Of a DNA stretch of 64,000 bases, positions 46,566-54,282 are shown one piece after another. Made by a program: the position numbers and the translations under genes. Numbering within the stretch: the stretch's first letter is position 1; each line of letters starts with the position of its first letter. This DNA is from Cytophaga hutchinsonii ATCC 33406. GTDB taxonomy: Bacteria > Bacteroidota > Bacteroidia > Cytophagales > Cytophagaceae. Location of the stretch: contig NC_008255.1 of assembly GCF_000014145.1 (NCBI RefSeq), positions 807,501 through 871,500 on the forward strand, written 5' to 3'. Under the pieces are notes generated by a model that had not been told where the DNA came from, ran no database searches, and worked only from the letters and a program-made list of their open reading frames with translations.

Positions 46566-47393
46566 TTATTCAATGATCGCATTAAACTGAGCAATTTTTT
46601 CTTCCGGAATTAAAATGTAATTACTTTCAAAATACGCGCATTCGAAAGCCTGTAGTTTTTTTAATTCAGCAGAATAGATGTACGTTTTATATGCATGCGA
46701 AGCGATCAGGTTTTTCAGATCGTTTTCTTTAATATCAAAGCCTGTTAAAAAGAATGGATTTATTTCGATCAGAATAACAGGTTTGTGTTTCAGCAGCAAT
46801 TGCTGCATGCCTTTTAATGCAAAATATTCCGCACCTTCAATATCCATTTTTACAAAAGAGATTGGTGTTATATCTGTAATGGCAGCATCAAGTGAAACAA
46901 CCGTACAGTCATACGCTTCATTTTTGCTGAACTGATAATGCTGTTCTTTTCCTTTTAATTCATTGTTGCGGTCGGCCATGTGCGCCTGCCCCGCGCTGAT
47001 ACCGCCAAAATCCACAACCGGAACATTGAAGCGTTTGATCTCGTTTTTTTCACCAACACCTTGTGCAAACAAATCTACATTTGCGCAGTTGTAATGCTTC
47101 AGCAGCATTTTACAAACTTTATAGGTAAACGGGATCGGTTCGTATGCAAATACTTTTTTGGAAAGCTTTGACATGCCCACCGTATAGTAGGCATAATTGG
47201 CGCCTACATCTATTGAATTAGAGTCCTTGTTTAAAAAATAGGGCAGCAGCTCCATTTCTTTTTCTTCAACAAGGCGCTTGTCTATATCTTTGATTTTGGC
47301 ATAAAATTGAAAACGTGCATAGACATTTTTACCAAACAGTTTAAATAATAACGGTTTTAAAAATGTTCGGATCGGGGAGTTAACAGAGGCCAT
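46566..47393 (-). CDS. FkbM family methyltransferase
   Basis: 275 residues. SAM motif SIDVGANYAYYTVGMSKL, then FAYEPIPFTYK, then VKMDIEGAEYFALKGMQQLL, the three signatures of FkbM enzymes, which O-methylate sugars or small molecules, often in glycan modification. Start codon 6 bases upstream of the following gene's region; substrate unknown. Confidence 0.9.
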   Translation of the reverse strand: MASVNSPIRTFLKPLLFKLFGKNVYARFQFYAKIKDIDKRLVEEKEMELLPYFLNKDSNSIDVGANYAYYTVGMSKLSKKVFAYEPIPFTYKVCKMLLKHYNCANVDLFAQGVGEKNEIKRFNVPVVDFGGISAGQAHMADRNNELKGKEQHYQFSKNEAYDCTVVSLDAAITDITPISFVKMDIEGAEYFALKGMQQLLLKHKPVILIEINPFFLTGFDIKENDLKNLIASHAYKTYIYSAELKKLQAFECAYFESNYILIPEEKIAQFNAIIE

Positions 47394-47445
47394 TACGTAT
47401 TGTTTGGGTAAGTGCGGCAGAAGCCGGGTATAAAATAATATGCAA

Positions 47446-48057
47446 TTAATAAGGTTTCAATAAACAGCCCACCGCCCGGGTATCGGCAACCTTAATGGAT
47501 CTGTTTAAGACCATCGCTGAAATAGCATCGCTCAAAAAACGATTGGACACATCTTCCGCACTTTGTGGATTATCATCGATTGAACCTTTGTATACCAGAC
47601 GGAAAGACGTTTCCATTTTCTTTAATACAAAAGCATCCGGTAAACGCTGAACGCCAAAACTTATGGCTAACGATTGAGTTGTGTCTGCCAGGTATGGGTA
47701 GAGCGATTTGTCGTTCTGGATTTTCTTACGCATCGCTTCAATGGTTTCAAACTTATCAGAATTGCTTACCGACGGGTTAACCAGCAAAAATGCAACACCG
47801 CTTGTATTATATTGTTTGGCGAGGTTTGCAATACGTTGTTCGTATAATTTTGCGTATGCACAATTGTTGTTGGTGAAAATAATCACAACCACTTTCTGGT
47901 CGTTATAATCAGTTAGTGATAAGACCGTCTGGTTCGTAACATTCAGCATCGAGAAGTTTTTTATTTCATCGCCGATCTGGTACCCGCTTAACGGCTGCGC
48001 GAATGCCTGCGACATACAACATGCAATTCCTGCTAAGCAGAAAAAAAGTTTTTTCAT
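47446..48057 (-). CDS. Exported redoxin (AhpC/TSA-like) protein
   Basis: 203 residues from the ATG at 48057. Signal peptide ends at FAQ. Thioredoxin fold with VVVIIFTNNNCAYAKLYEQRI, i.e. a single Cys where CxxC is typical, PSVSNSDKFET, FGVQRLPDAFVL and a C-terminal TRAVGCLLKPY Cys. The second Cys is probably the resolving one. Periplasmic, thiol-based redox function. It follows the PPTase gene by 40 bases. Confidence 0.8.
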   Translation of the reverse strand: MKKLFFCLAGIACCMSQAFAQPLSGYQIGDEIKNFSMLNVTNQTVLSLTDYNDQKVVVIIFTNNNCAYAKLYEQRIANLAKQYNTSGVAFLLVNPSVSNSDKFETIEAMRKKIQNDKSLYPYLADTTQSLAISFGVQRLPDAFVLKKMETSFRLVYKGSIDDNPQSAEDVSNRFLSDAISAMVLNRSIKVADTRAVGCLLKPY

Positions 48058-48097
48058 AAATGGATTTGTTAATAAGAAAGAGGTATGATGCATGGAT

Positions 48098-48718
48098 CTA
48101 ATCTATGTTAAAAGCAACCACATAATTATCGTATTCAAAGAATAATATCTTATACGTGTGAATTCCTAAATGGATGATTGTTTCGCCCTGAATTTGTCCG
48201 GGTTCAAATTTTTCAACAATAATGTCATCTTTAAGCGAAAGACCTTTTTCACCTGCCAGTTTATATCCTGTTTCTTTAACACACCAGTACTGAGTCATAT
48301 GACGCACATCATCGGAAAATTCTTCCTCAAAAAGGAATTTTTTACGGATGGCTAAGATTTTACTGTCTATGCGTTCAATATCTATGCCAACTGGTTTTGA
48401 TTTGTCAATAATTGCTGTTGCGTAGGAGTGAGAATGGCTGATAGAAACATGGCCATTCTGTTCACATAAATAAGGACGTTTGTCCGGGTCTTTTAATGTA
48501 CCTGCATACGGCAGCTGCAGATGATCGCATACCATGCCAACCGTTAAGCGGCTTGCCAGCCACTCCTGTTTTTTATGCGGGTGGGAGATGTTTGAAAGAT
48601 ACTCCTTTTCGTGGATACCAAAGGAATAGGAATCTTCAAGCAGCGGTAATTCCTCTTGAATATTCCAAAGCCCCCAGGCTCTGTTCTGGTCCAGATTATG
48701 TACGGTAATAATGGGCAT
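48098..48718 (-). CDS. 4'-phosphopantetheinyl transferase, Sfp-type
   Basis: 206 residues. Sfp/AcpT signatures: VSISHSHSYA, GIDIERID and YWCVKETGYKL (Mg2+ and CoA binding). It transfers the phosphopantetheine arm from CoA to an acyl carrier protein. The KET variant of the KEA motif is minor. No carrier protein or PKS is nearby. Confidence 0.9.
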   Translation of the reverse strand: MPIITVHNLDQNRAWGLWNIQEELPLLEDSYSFGIHEKEYLSNISHPHKKQEWLASRLTVGMVCDHLQLPYAGTLKDPDKRPYLCEQNGHVSISHSHSYATAIIDKSKPVGIDIERIDSKILAIRKKFLFEEEFSDDVRHMTQYWCVKETGYKLAGEKGLSLKDDIIVEKFEPGQIQGETIIHLGIHTYKILFFEYDNYVVAFNID

Positions 48719-49005
48719 TTAATGTATTGTAATTGTACAACAAAATACGCCTTTTTTTACAATTAAACGATTGCAACGTACCATCAACAGATAAAAATAA
48801 GAGGGATCGTGTTAAGAAACAATGGTTCAATTTGTTTTGGCTTTCGTCATTATTTTTTCGCATTCAGGATGTACGCTCATTTATACACATTCACGCTATT
48901 ACAGAGGATAATACATGAATAATTGGTAAATTTATAATTGAATTACGGGCAGAGTGGTTTCTGTCTGTTGGCCGGATCCGGACAGGCAGGATTTGTAAAA
49001 AGCAT

Positions 49006-49929
49006 ATGCAAGGTATTCAGGTTCATAAGATAGGTGTTTACAAAGGGCATAAAGATTCCATTTATGCGCTGGAAAAAGGCATGGGTGATTCCTGCTTTTA
49101 TACTTCCGGTGCAGATGGACTGGTTGTTGCCTGGGATATGCATGCGCCCGATCAGGGAACGCTTGTGGCTAAATTGCCGAACTCTGTATATGCGCTGCAT
49201 TATGATGCTCAGGCCAGCGAACTGGTACTTGGTCAGAATTTTGAAGGGGTGCATGTTATAGATACAAGTACCAATGTTGAAAAAAGAAGCGCGCAGATAA
49301 CCAAAGATGCCATATTTGATATTAAAAAAATACTGGATTGGTTTCTGGTAGCTACCGGCGACGGCCATTTGATTGTGCTGGATGTGAGTGATCTGAGTGT
49401 GATCGCTAAAATAAAGATTTCAGATTCAAGCATTCGGGTGATTGCCATTCATCCAAATAAAAAACAACTGGCAATCGGAAGCAGCGACCACCTGATCCGT
49501 ATCATCGATATTCCGAGTCTGCGCATCATACATACGTTGAAAGGTCATACAAATTCGGTGTTTGCATTAACGTATTCTCCGGATGGTGAAGTATTGTTGA
49601 GTGCAGGCCGCGATGCACATCTGAAAGTATGGGATATGCTTACGTATACGCCTATGCATTCTATTGCGGCGCATATGTATGCCATCAATCACATTGCGTA
49701 CAGTCCATCGGGCAATTATTTTGTAACGGCAAGCATGGATAAGTCGATTAAAGTCTGGGATGCTGCTGCATTTAAATTGTTGAAAGTAATAGATAAATCC
49801 CGCCACGCCGGTCATGCAACATCTGTTAATAAATTGTGGTGGTCAGATTTTAATAATAACATCGTTTCTGTGAGCGATGATCGAACCATTTCCATCTGGA
49901 ATGTAGATCTTCCGCATTCCGTTCTTTAA
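49006..49929 (+). CDS. WD40 repeat protein
   Basis: 307 residues, entirely a beta-propeller. GHTNSVFALTYSPDGEVLLS, LKVWDM, IAYSPSGNYFVTASMDKSIKVWD and VSDDRTISIWNVD are classic WD40 blades; about seven can be counted. No signal peptide. It is a scaffold, partner unknown. It lies 25 bases upstream of the DivIVA gene. Confidence 0.9.
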   Translation: MQGIQVHKIGVYKGHKDSIYALEKGMGDSCFYTSGADGLVVAWDMHAPDQGTLVAKLPNSVYALHYDAQASELVLGQNFEGVHVIDTSTNVEKRSAQITKDAIFDIKKILDWFLVATGDGHLIVLDVSDLSVIAKIKISDSSIRVIAIHPNKKQLAIGSSDHLIRIIDIPSLRIIHTLKGHTNSVFALTYSPDGEVLLSAGRDAHLKVWDMLTYTPMHSIAAHMYAINHIAYSPSGNYFVTASMDKSIKVWDAAAFKLLKVIDKSRHAGHATSVNKLWWSDFNNNIVSVSDDRTISIWNVDLPHSVL

Positions 49930-49954
49930 CAGTATCACGTTTAAAAGCTATAAC

Positions 49955-50824
49955 ATGAAAGTTACCCCAATTGAAATAAGACAAAAAGATTTCAATAAAG
50001 TATTCAGAGGCTATGATAAAGAGGAAGTAGATGCCTTCCTGAAATCACTTTCTCAGGAATGGGAAAAATTACTGGATGAAAACAGAGAGCTTAAAAAAAG
50101 ACTGGAAGTATCTGAACGGGAAGTAAACAGATTGCGTGAGGTAGAGAGTTCGCTTTTCAAAACAATAAAAAATGCGGAAGATACAGGCGCGAGTTTAATT
50201 GACCATGCACAGCGCCAATCGGATCTGCACATGCGTGAAGCTCAGATGAATGCTGAAGCGATCATGAGTGAAGCACGTACACGTGCGCGTAAAACCGTTG
50301 AAGAAGCAGAAGTAGAGGCTAAAACACTGGTTGGTAAACTAGTGGATGAAGTAACTATGCTTAAAAAAGAATATTCAGAAATTGAATTTAAAAAGGAGCA
50401 TGCCATCCAGGAGATTCAGGCCTTGGGTGAAGGTTTGTTAGAACGTGTGCAGCGTGAAAAAACAAAACCCAGCCGTGCAGAAATGGAGCAGCGCATTGAA
50501 AAAGTACTTGAAGCGGCGAACACAATAAATACAGAAGTGAAAGGCGATTTTGATACGCATGAATTAAAAACAGCGATCAAACCGATTACTCCGGTTATTG
50601 ATCCGGAAGCTCCTAAAACAGAGCATTTGAGTTTGTTCCCTACACATACGATTCCCCCGGCACATACGCCGGCTGCAAAAAAAGATACAGAAGCAAAAAC
50701 ACCGGCAACACCTGTTAAAAAAGAACCGGAGCAGGAAAAAAAGACAGAAACACCAAAGCCGGTTCAGGAATCAGGTAAAAAAGATCTGAGTGAGGGGACG
50801 GGTTCATTTTTCGATTCAATCTGA
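49955..50824 (+). CDS. DivIVA-domain coiled-coil protein
   Basis: 289 residues. The N-terminal DivIVA/GpsB motif (TPIEIRQKDFNKVFRGYDKEEVDAFL) is followed by long coiled coils (about 30-185), then a Pro/Lys-rich disordered tail (about 200-280). DivIVA homologues sense membrane curvature and organise poles or division. The stop overlaps the folB start by one base (TGATG). Confidence 0.9.
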   Translation: MKVTPIEIRQKDFNKVFRGYDKEEVDAFLKSLSQEWEKLLDENRELKKRLEVSEREVNRLREVESSLFKTIKNAEDTGASLIDHAQRQSDLHMREAQMNAEAIMSEARTRARKTVEEAEVEAKTLVGKLVDEVTMLKKEYSEIEFKKEHAIQEIQALGEGLLERVQREKTKPSRAEMEQRIEKVLEAANTINTEVKGDFDTHELKTAIKPITPVIDPEAPKTEHLSLFPTHTIPPAHTPAAKKDTEAKTPATPVKKEPEQEKKTETPKPVQESGKKDLSEGTGSFFDSI

Positions 50825-51192
50825 TGAGCAGCGCCATTATATCTCTGGAAGGCCTTAAGTTTCATGCCTATCACGGCGTTCATGCACAGGAACGTTTGGT
50901 AGGCTGCATCTTTATGGTTGATATTCATTTAACCATGGCATTACCAACGGGAGGTTTTCAGGATCAGTTAAAAAATACGATTGATTATGAGCAGGTGTAT
51001 ACTACTATCGCAGCAGTGATGCGTGAACCGAAGCACTTGATCGAAACGTTGGCAGAATTGATCTTACAGCAGATTTTTGGTACACAGCCGCTGGTTACCG
51101 CAGGCCATGTGCTGATTTCCAAAATGCACCCACCGGTTGGCGGCGAATGTTTAAAGTCTAAAATTGAACTTAAGCTGGAGCGTCCGTATTAA
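50824..51192 (+). CDS. folB: Dihydroneopterin aldolase
   Basis: 122 residues, the usual FolB length. LEGLKFHAYHGVHAQERLVGC and TIDYEQVY, with HLIETLAELIL later. Converts dihydroneopterin to 6-hydroxymethyldihydropterin in folate synthesis, and overlaps the DivIVA gene by one base. The last 23 bases overlap the convergent IscA-like gene. Confidence 0.92.
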   Translation: MSSAIISLEGLKFHAYHGVHAQERLVGCIFMVDIHLTMALPTGGFQDQLKNTIDYEQVYTTIAAVMREPKHLIETLAELILQQIFGTQPLVTAGHVLISKMHPPVGGECLKSKIELKLERPY

Positions 51193-51487
51193 AAATAAAG
51201 CCTGTTACTTCTTCCGAATCCTCGTAGTCCAGTTCTACACCGGCAACATACAGCACGTGTTTTTTTTCAATGTAAACAGGTAAGCCTTCTACAAGGTATT
51301 CGTTATCACCGTCTTTTTTCTGATCAAAACCCAATACAAAACTGGTGCCGGAACAACCGCTTCCGCGCACACCTACACGCAATCCGTAACCTTCCGGAAT
51401 GTTTTTAGTTGCTTTTATAAACGCAATCTGATTCAGAGCAAGTTGCGTAATACTGAGCGGTAATATGGATTGGTGAAAAGCAGGCAC
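51170..51487 (-). CDS. IscA/HesB-like Fe-S protein lacking the C-terminal cysteines
   Basis: 105 residues from a GTG. IscA fold with YGLRVGVRGSGCSGTSFVLGF; the single Cys fits the first conserved one. The usual C-terminal CGCG pair is absent: the chain ends GFIFNTDAPA. A-type carriers use three cysteines, so cluster binding would need another mode. It overlaps folB tail-to-tail by 23 bases. Confidence 0.82.
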   Translation of the reverse strand: MPAFHQSILPLSITQLALNQIAFIKATKNIPEGYGLRVGVRGSGCSGTSFVLGFDQKKDGDNEYLVEGLPVYIEKKHVLYVAGVELDYEDSEEVTGFIFNTDAPA

Positions 51488-51529
51488 GTGTTCTGTTTAA
51501 TGGATCCGGGCAAACGATGTTTGCAAAGG

Positions 51530-51561
51530 TTGTTATAATCACTCAAAATTGTATATTTTTG
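51530..51561 (+). promoter_or_regulatory. Bacteroidota-type promoter
   Basis: TTTG at 51530-51533 and TATTTTTG at 51554-51561, with 20 bases between, match the -33 (TTTG) and -7 (TAnnTTTG) consensus. The ATG of the DUF7935-like gene is at 51580, giving a 5' leader of about 12 bases. Confidence 0.5.
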
Positions 51562-51579
51562 AAGACTAAAAATACAAAT

Positions 51580-52125
51580 ATGTTAGAATTCTTGTCTGAG
51601 TTTATAAAAATTGTACTGCCTGCTGCTCTGGTTGTGTATGGTATGTTCTTAATCGTTAAGACGTTTCTTCAAAAAGAGTTTGAAAAAAGAGCCGTAGACC
51701 TGAAAATTAAACAGGTTGAAGTACAAATTAAAAATAATGAATTGATTTTGCCGATCCGTTTTCAGGCATACGAACGTGTATGTTTATTTCTGGAACGCAT
51801 TGCACCGCATAATTTAATTATCCGCAGCAATGAGCCGGGCATGACTGCCGGTCAGCTGCAAAGTCAGATGCTGTTCAATATCCGTGAAGAGTATGCGCAT
51901 AACATGTCGCAGCAGGTATACATGAGCGATGAAGCCTGGAAGCACGTGAAAGATGCGATGGAAAATATTGTTTCGGTAATTAATAACTCCGCACAGATTG
52001 TGCCTGGAGATGCAAAAGCAATTGATCTGGCAAAAGTGATTGTTGATGTATTGATGCAATTGCAAAAAGAACCGACAGAGGATGCATTGCAGTTTATAAA
52101 AAATGAGATCAGACAGGTGATGTAG
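51580..52125 (+). CDS. Membrane-anchored DUF7935-like protein
   Basis: 181 residues from the ATG at 51580. One N-terminal membrane segment (about 10-28), then a helical domain with LPIRFQAYERVCLFLERIAP and EYAHNMSQQVYMSDEAWKHV. I remember this conserved pattern as a Bacteroidota-specific family (DUF7935), function unknown. Confidence 0.7.
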   Translation: MLEFLSEFIKIVLPAALVVYGMFLIVKTFLQKEFEKRAVDLKIKQVEVQIKNNELILPIRFQAYERVCLFLERIAPHNLIIRSNEPGMTAGQLQSQMLFNIREEYAHNMSQQVYMSDEAWKHVKDAMENIVSVINNSAQIVPGDAKAIDLAKVIVDVLMQLQKEPTEDALQFIKNEIRQVM

Positions 52126-52175
52126 TTTAATCAGCCAGAGCTATATACCCTTTGTATACAATCCGTTTATTTCCT

Positions 52176-53018
52176 ATGAAAATTGCCATCCAAGGAGGTC
52201 GCGCTTCCTTTCATGATATAACCGCCCGCTATTATTTCGGCGAGAACATTGATATTGAAGAATGTGAATCATTCAGGCAATTATGTTTTAAATTAAGTGC
52301 AGGAGAAGTCGATTATGCTGTAATGGCGGTTGATAATTCCATTGCCGCATCTATACTACCCAACTATGCGTTGATTGAAGAATTTGGTTTCAAGATTATT
52401 GGAGAAGTATATTTACAGATCAAGCAATACATCATGTGTGTGCCGGATACCAAAGAAGAGCATATTCGCTGGGTCATGTCGCATTACATGGCGCTGAATC
52501 AGTGCGAGGAATATCTGCTGAACCGTCCGATGATGGAACGCAGAGAATACCACGATACGGCCGACAGTGCAAAATATATTAAAGAACACCACAGTACAGA
52601 TATCGCCGCCATTGCAAGTAAATATGCCTGCGAATTATATGGCCTGAAATTACTGGAGCCGGAAAGTATTGAAACGTATAAAAACAATTTTACGCGCTTT
52701 TTTATTCTTTCAACAGATAAAAAGTTTAAAGATGAAACAGCGAATAAAGCAACAATAAGTTTCCGCTTAAGCAATGAGGTAGGAGCCTTGTCAAAAGTTT
52801 TGAAAATTATTGTTGATAATGAAGTCAATCTTACAAAGATCCAGTCGTTGCCTGTCTTCGGCAAAGCAGCGGAGTACCGGTTTCATGTAGATTGCGAATG
52901 GAGTGATTATGCAAAATTCAAAAAGAGCATTGCCATCAATTCCATTGTTGAGGATTTAAAAATATTAGGAGAATATAAAAAAGGAGAATTCGTAAATGAT
53001 TATTCCCGCAGCAAATAG
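52176..53018 (+). CDS. pheA: Prephenate dehydratase
   Basis: 280 residues from the ATG at 52176. PDT domain (KIAIQGGRASFHDITARYYF, DYAVMAVDNSIAASI, NFTRFFIL) followed by an ACT regulatory domain (about 200-275, SFRLSNEVGALSKVLKII). Decarboxylates prephenate to phenylpyruvate and should be inhibited by phenylalanine through the ACT domain. Its end overlaps the aminotransferase start by 23 bases. Confidence 0.93.
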   Translation: MKIAIQGGRASFHDITARYYFGENIDIEECESFRQLCFKLSAGEVDYAVMAVDNSIAASILPNYALIEEFGFKIIGEVYLQIKQYIMCVPDTKEEHIRWVMSHYMALNQCEEYLLNRPMMERREYHDTADSAKYIKEHHSTDIAAIASKYACELYGLKLLEPESIETYKNNFTRFFILSTDKKFKDETANKATISFRLSNEVGALSKVLKIIVDNEVNLTKIQSLPVFGKAAEYRFHVDCEWSDYAKFKKSIAINSIVEDLKILGEYKKGEFVNDYSRSK

Positions 53019-54171
53019 GCTGAACGTTGTTAAAGAATATTACTTTGTTCGCAAACTGGAAGAGATTGCAAAATTAAACAAAGAAGGTAAAAATGTTATC
53101 AGTTTCGGTATCGGCAGCCCTGATCTGGCGCCGTCTGAAGCAACAGTAGATGCATTGGTTGCAACATCGCGTTTGTCAAATGCACATGGATACCAGCCTT
53201 ATCGCGGTATTCCGGAGCTGCGTGACAGTATTGCCTCGTTTTATAAAAACACCTATGGTGTAGAACTGGATTCGAATACAGAAGTATTGCCGTTGATGGG
53301 TTCCAAAGAAGGTATCCTGCACGTATCCATGGCTTTTTTAAATCCTGGAGATGAAGTGTTGGTGCCGGATCCGGGCTATCCTACGTATACGTCGCTTACA
53401 ACGCTTATCGGTGGTGTGGTGCGTAAGTATGCATTAAGTGAAAAAAATAACTGGCACCCGGATCTGGAAGAACTGAAAAAACAGGATCTGTCAAAGGTAA
53501 AACTGATGTGGCTCAATTATCCGCATATGCCAACGGGTGCAGAAGCAGACAGAGCGCAGATTGAAAAGATCATTGCTTTCGCAAAAGAATATAAAATTCT
53601 GTTATGTTTTGATAACCCATACAGCTTAGTGCTGAATCAGAATAAACCGTTCAGTATTTTAAGTATACCGGGTGCAACAGAAGTAGCGGTTGAATTTAAT
53701 TCCTTAAGCAAGTCGCACAACATGGCGGGCTGGCGGATCGGGATGATGGTAGGTTCTCCGATTTATCTGAATCCTGCACTTACAGTAAAAAGTAATATCG
53801 ATTCAGGTATGTACTTAGGTTTACAGAAAGCCGCGATTGAAGCATTCAAAAATACAGAAGCATGGCATGCTGAACGCAATAAAATTTATGCAGACCGCAG
53901 AGAAAAGATATTCGGTATACTGGATAAATTAGGTTTTGAATACAGCCGCAAGCAGGTAGGTTTATTTGTTTGGTGCAAACCGAAAGATGCAGCAGCAATC
54001 GGCGATATACCTGCGTATGTAGATCGTTTGCTGAACGAAGCGTATGTATTTTTTACTCCCGGAGCAATCTTTGGTGAAAAGGGCGAAGGATACCTGCGCG
54101 CCTCACTTTGTGTGCCAATAGAAAAGATTACTGAAGCGGAAGCCCGTATTGATGCGTGGCTGAAGAAATAA
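52996..54171 (+). CDS. Class I/II aminotransferase, probably aromatic/aspartate
   Basis: 391 residues. PLP-fold type I: FGIGSPDLAPS, HGYQPYRGIPELR, VPDPGYPTY and the lysine region FNSLSKSHNMAGWRIGMM (Schiff-base Lys in SKSH). Overlap with pheA suggests it transaminates phenylpyruvate and hydroxyphenylpyruvate. In related genomes the tyrA and DAHP-CM genes often follow; here they do not. Confidence 0.9.
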   Translation: MIIPAANRLNVVKEYYFVRKLEEIAKLNKEGKNVISFGIGSPDLAPSEATVDALVATSRLSNAHGYQPYRGIPELRDSIASFYKNTYGVELDSNTEVLPLMGSKEGILHVSMAFLNPGDEVLVPDPGYPTYTSLTTLIGGVVRKYALSEKNNWHPDLEELKKQDLSKVKLMWLNYPHMPTGAEADRAQIEKIIAFAKEYKILLCFDNPYSLVLNQNKPFSILSIPGATEVAVEFNSLSKSHNMAGWRIGMMVGSPIYLNPALTVKSNIDSGMYLGLQKAAIEAFKNTEAWHAERNKIYADRREKIFGILDKLGFEYSRKQVGLFVWCKPKDAAAIGDIPAYVDRLLNEAYVFFTPGAIFGEKGEGYLRASLCVPIEKITEAEARIDAWLKK

Positions 54172-54175
54172 ATAT

Positions 54176-54227
54176 ACATGTGTCGTTTTAGTTCTTTGAA
54201 TAAGATTTAAAACGGCACATGTATTTT
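54176..54227 (+). terminator. Hairpin after aminotransferase
   Basis: ACATGTGTCGTTTTA (54176-54190) pairs with TAAAACGGCACATGT (54208-54222), 15 pairs including one G-U, followed by ATTTT. Confidence 0.6.
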
Positions 54228-54282
54228 ACCTGTATTTCCTCAGAATATTTTTCATTTTAAAATTCCCCATAATCCCATAACA

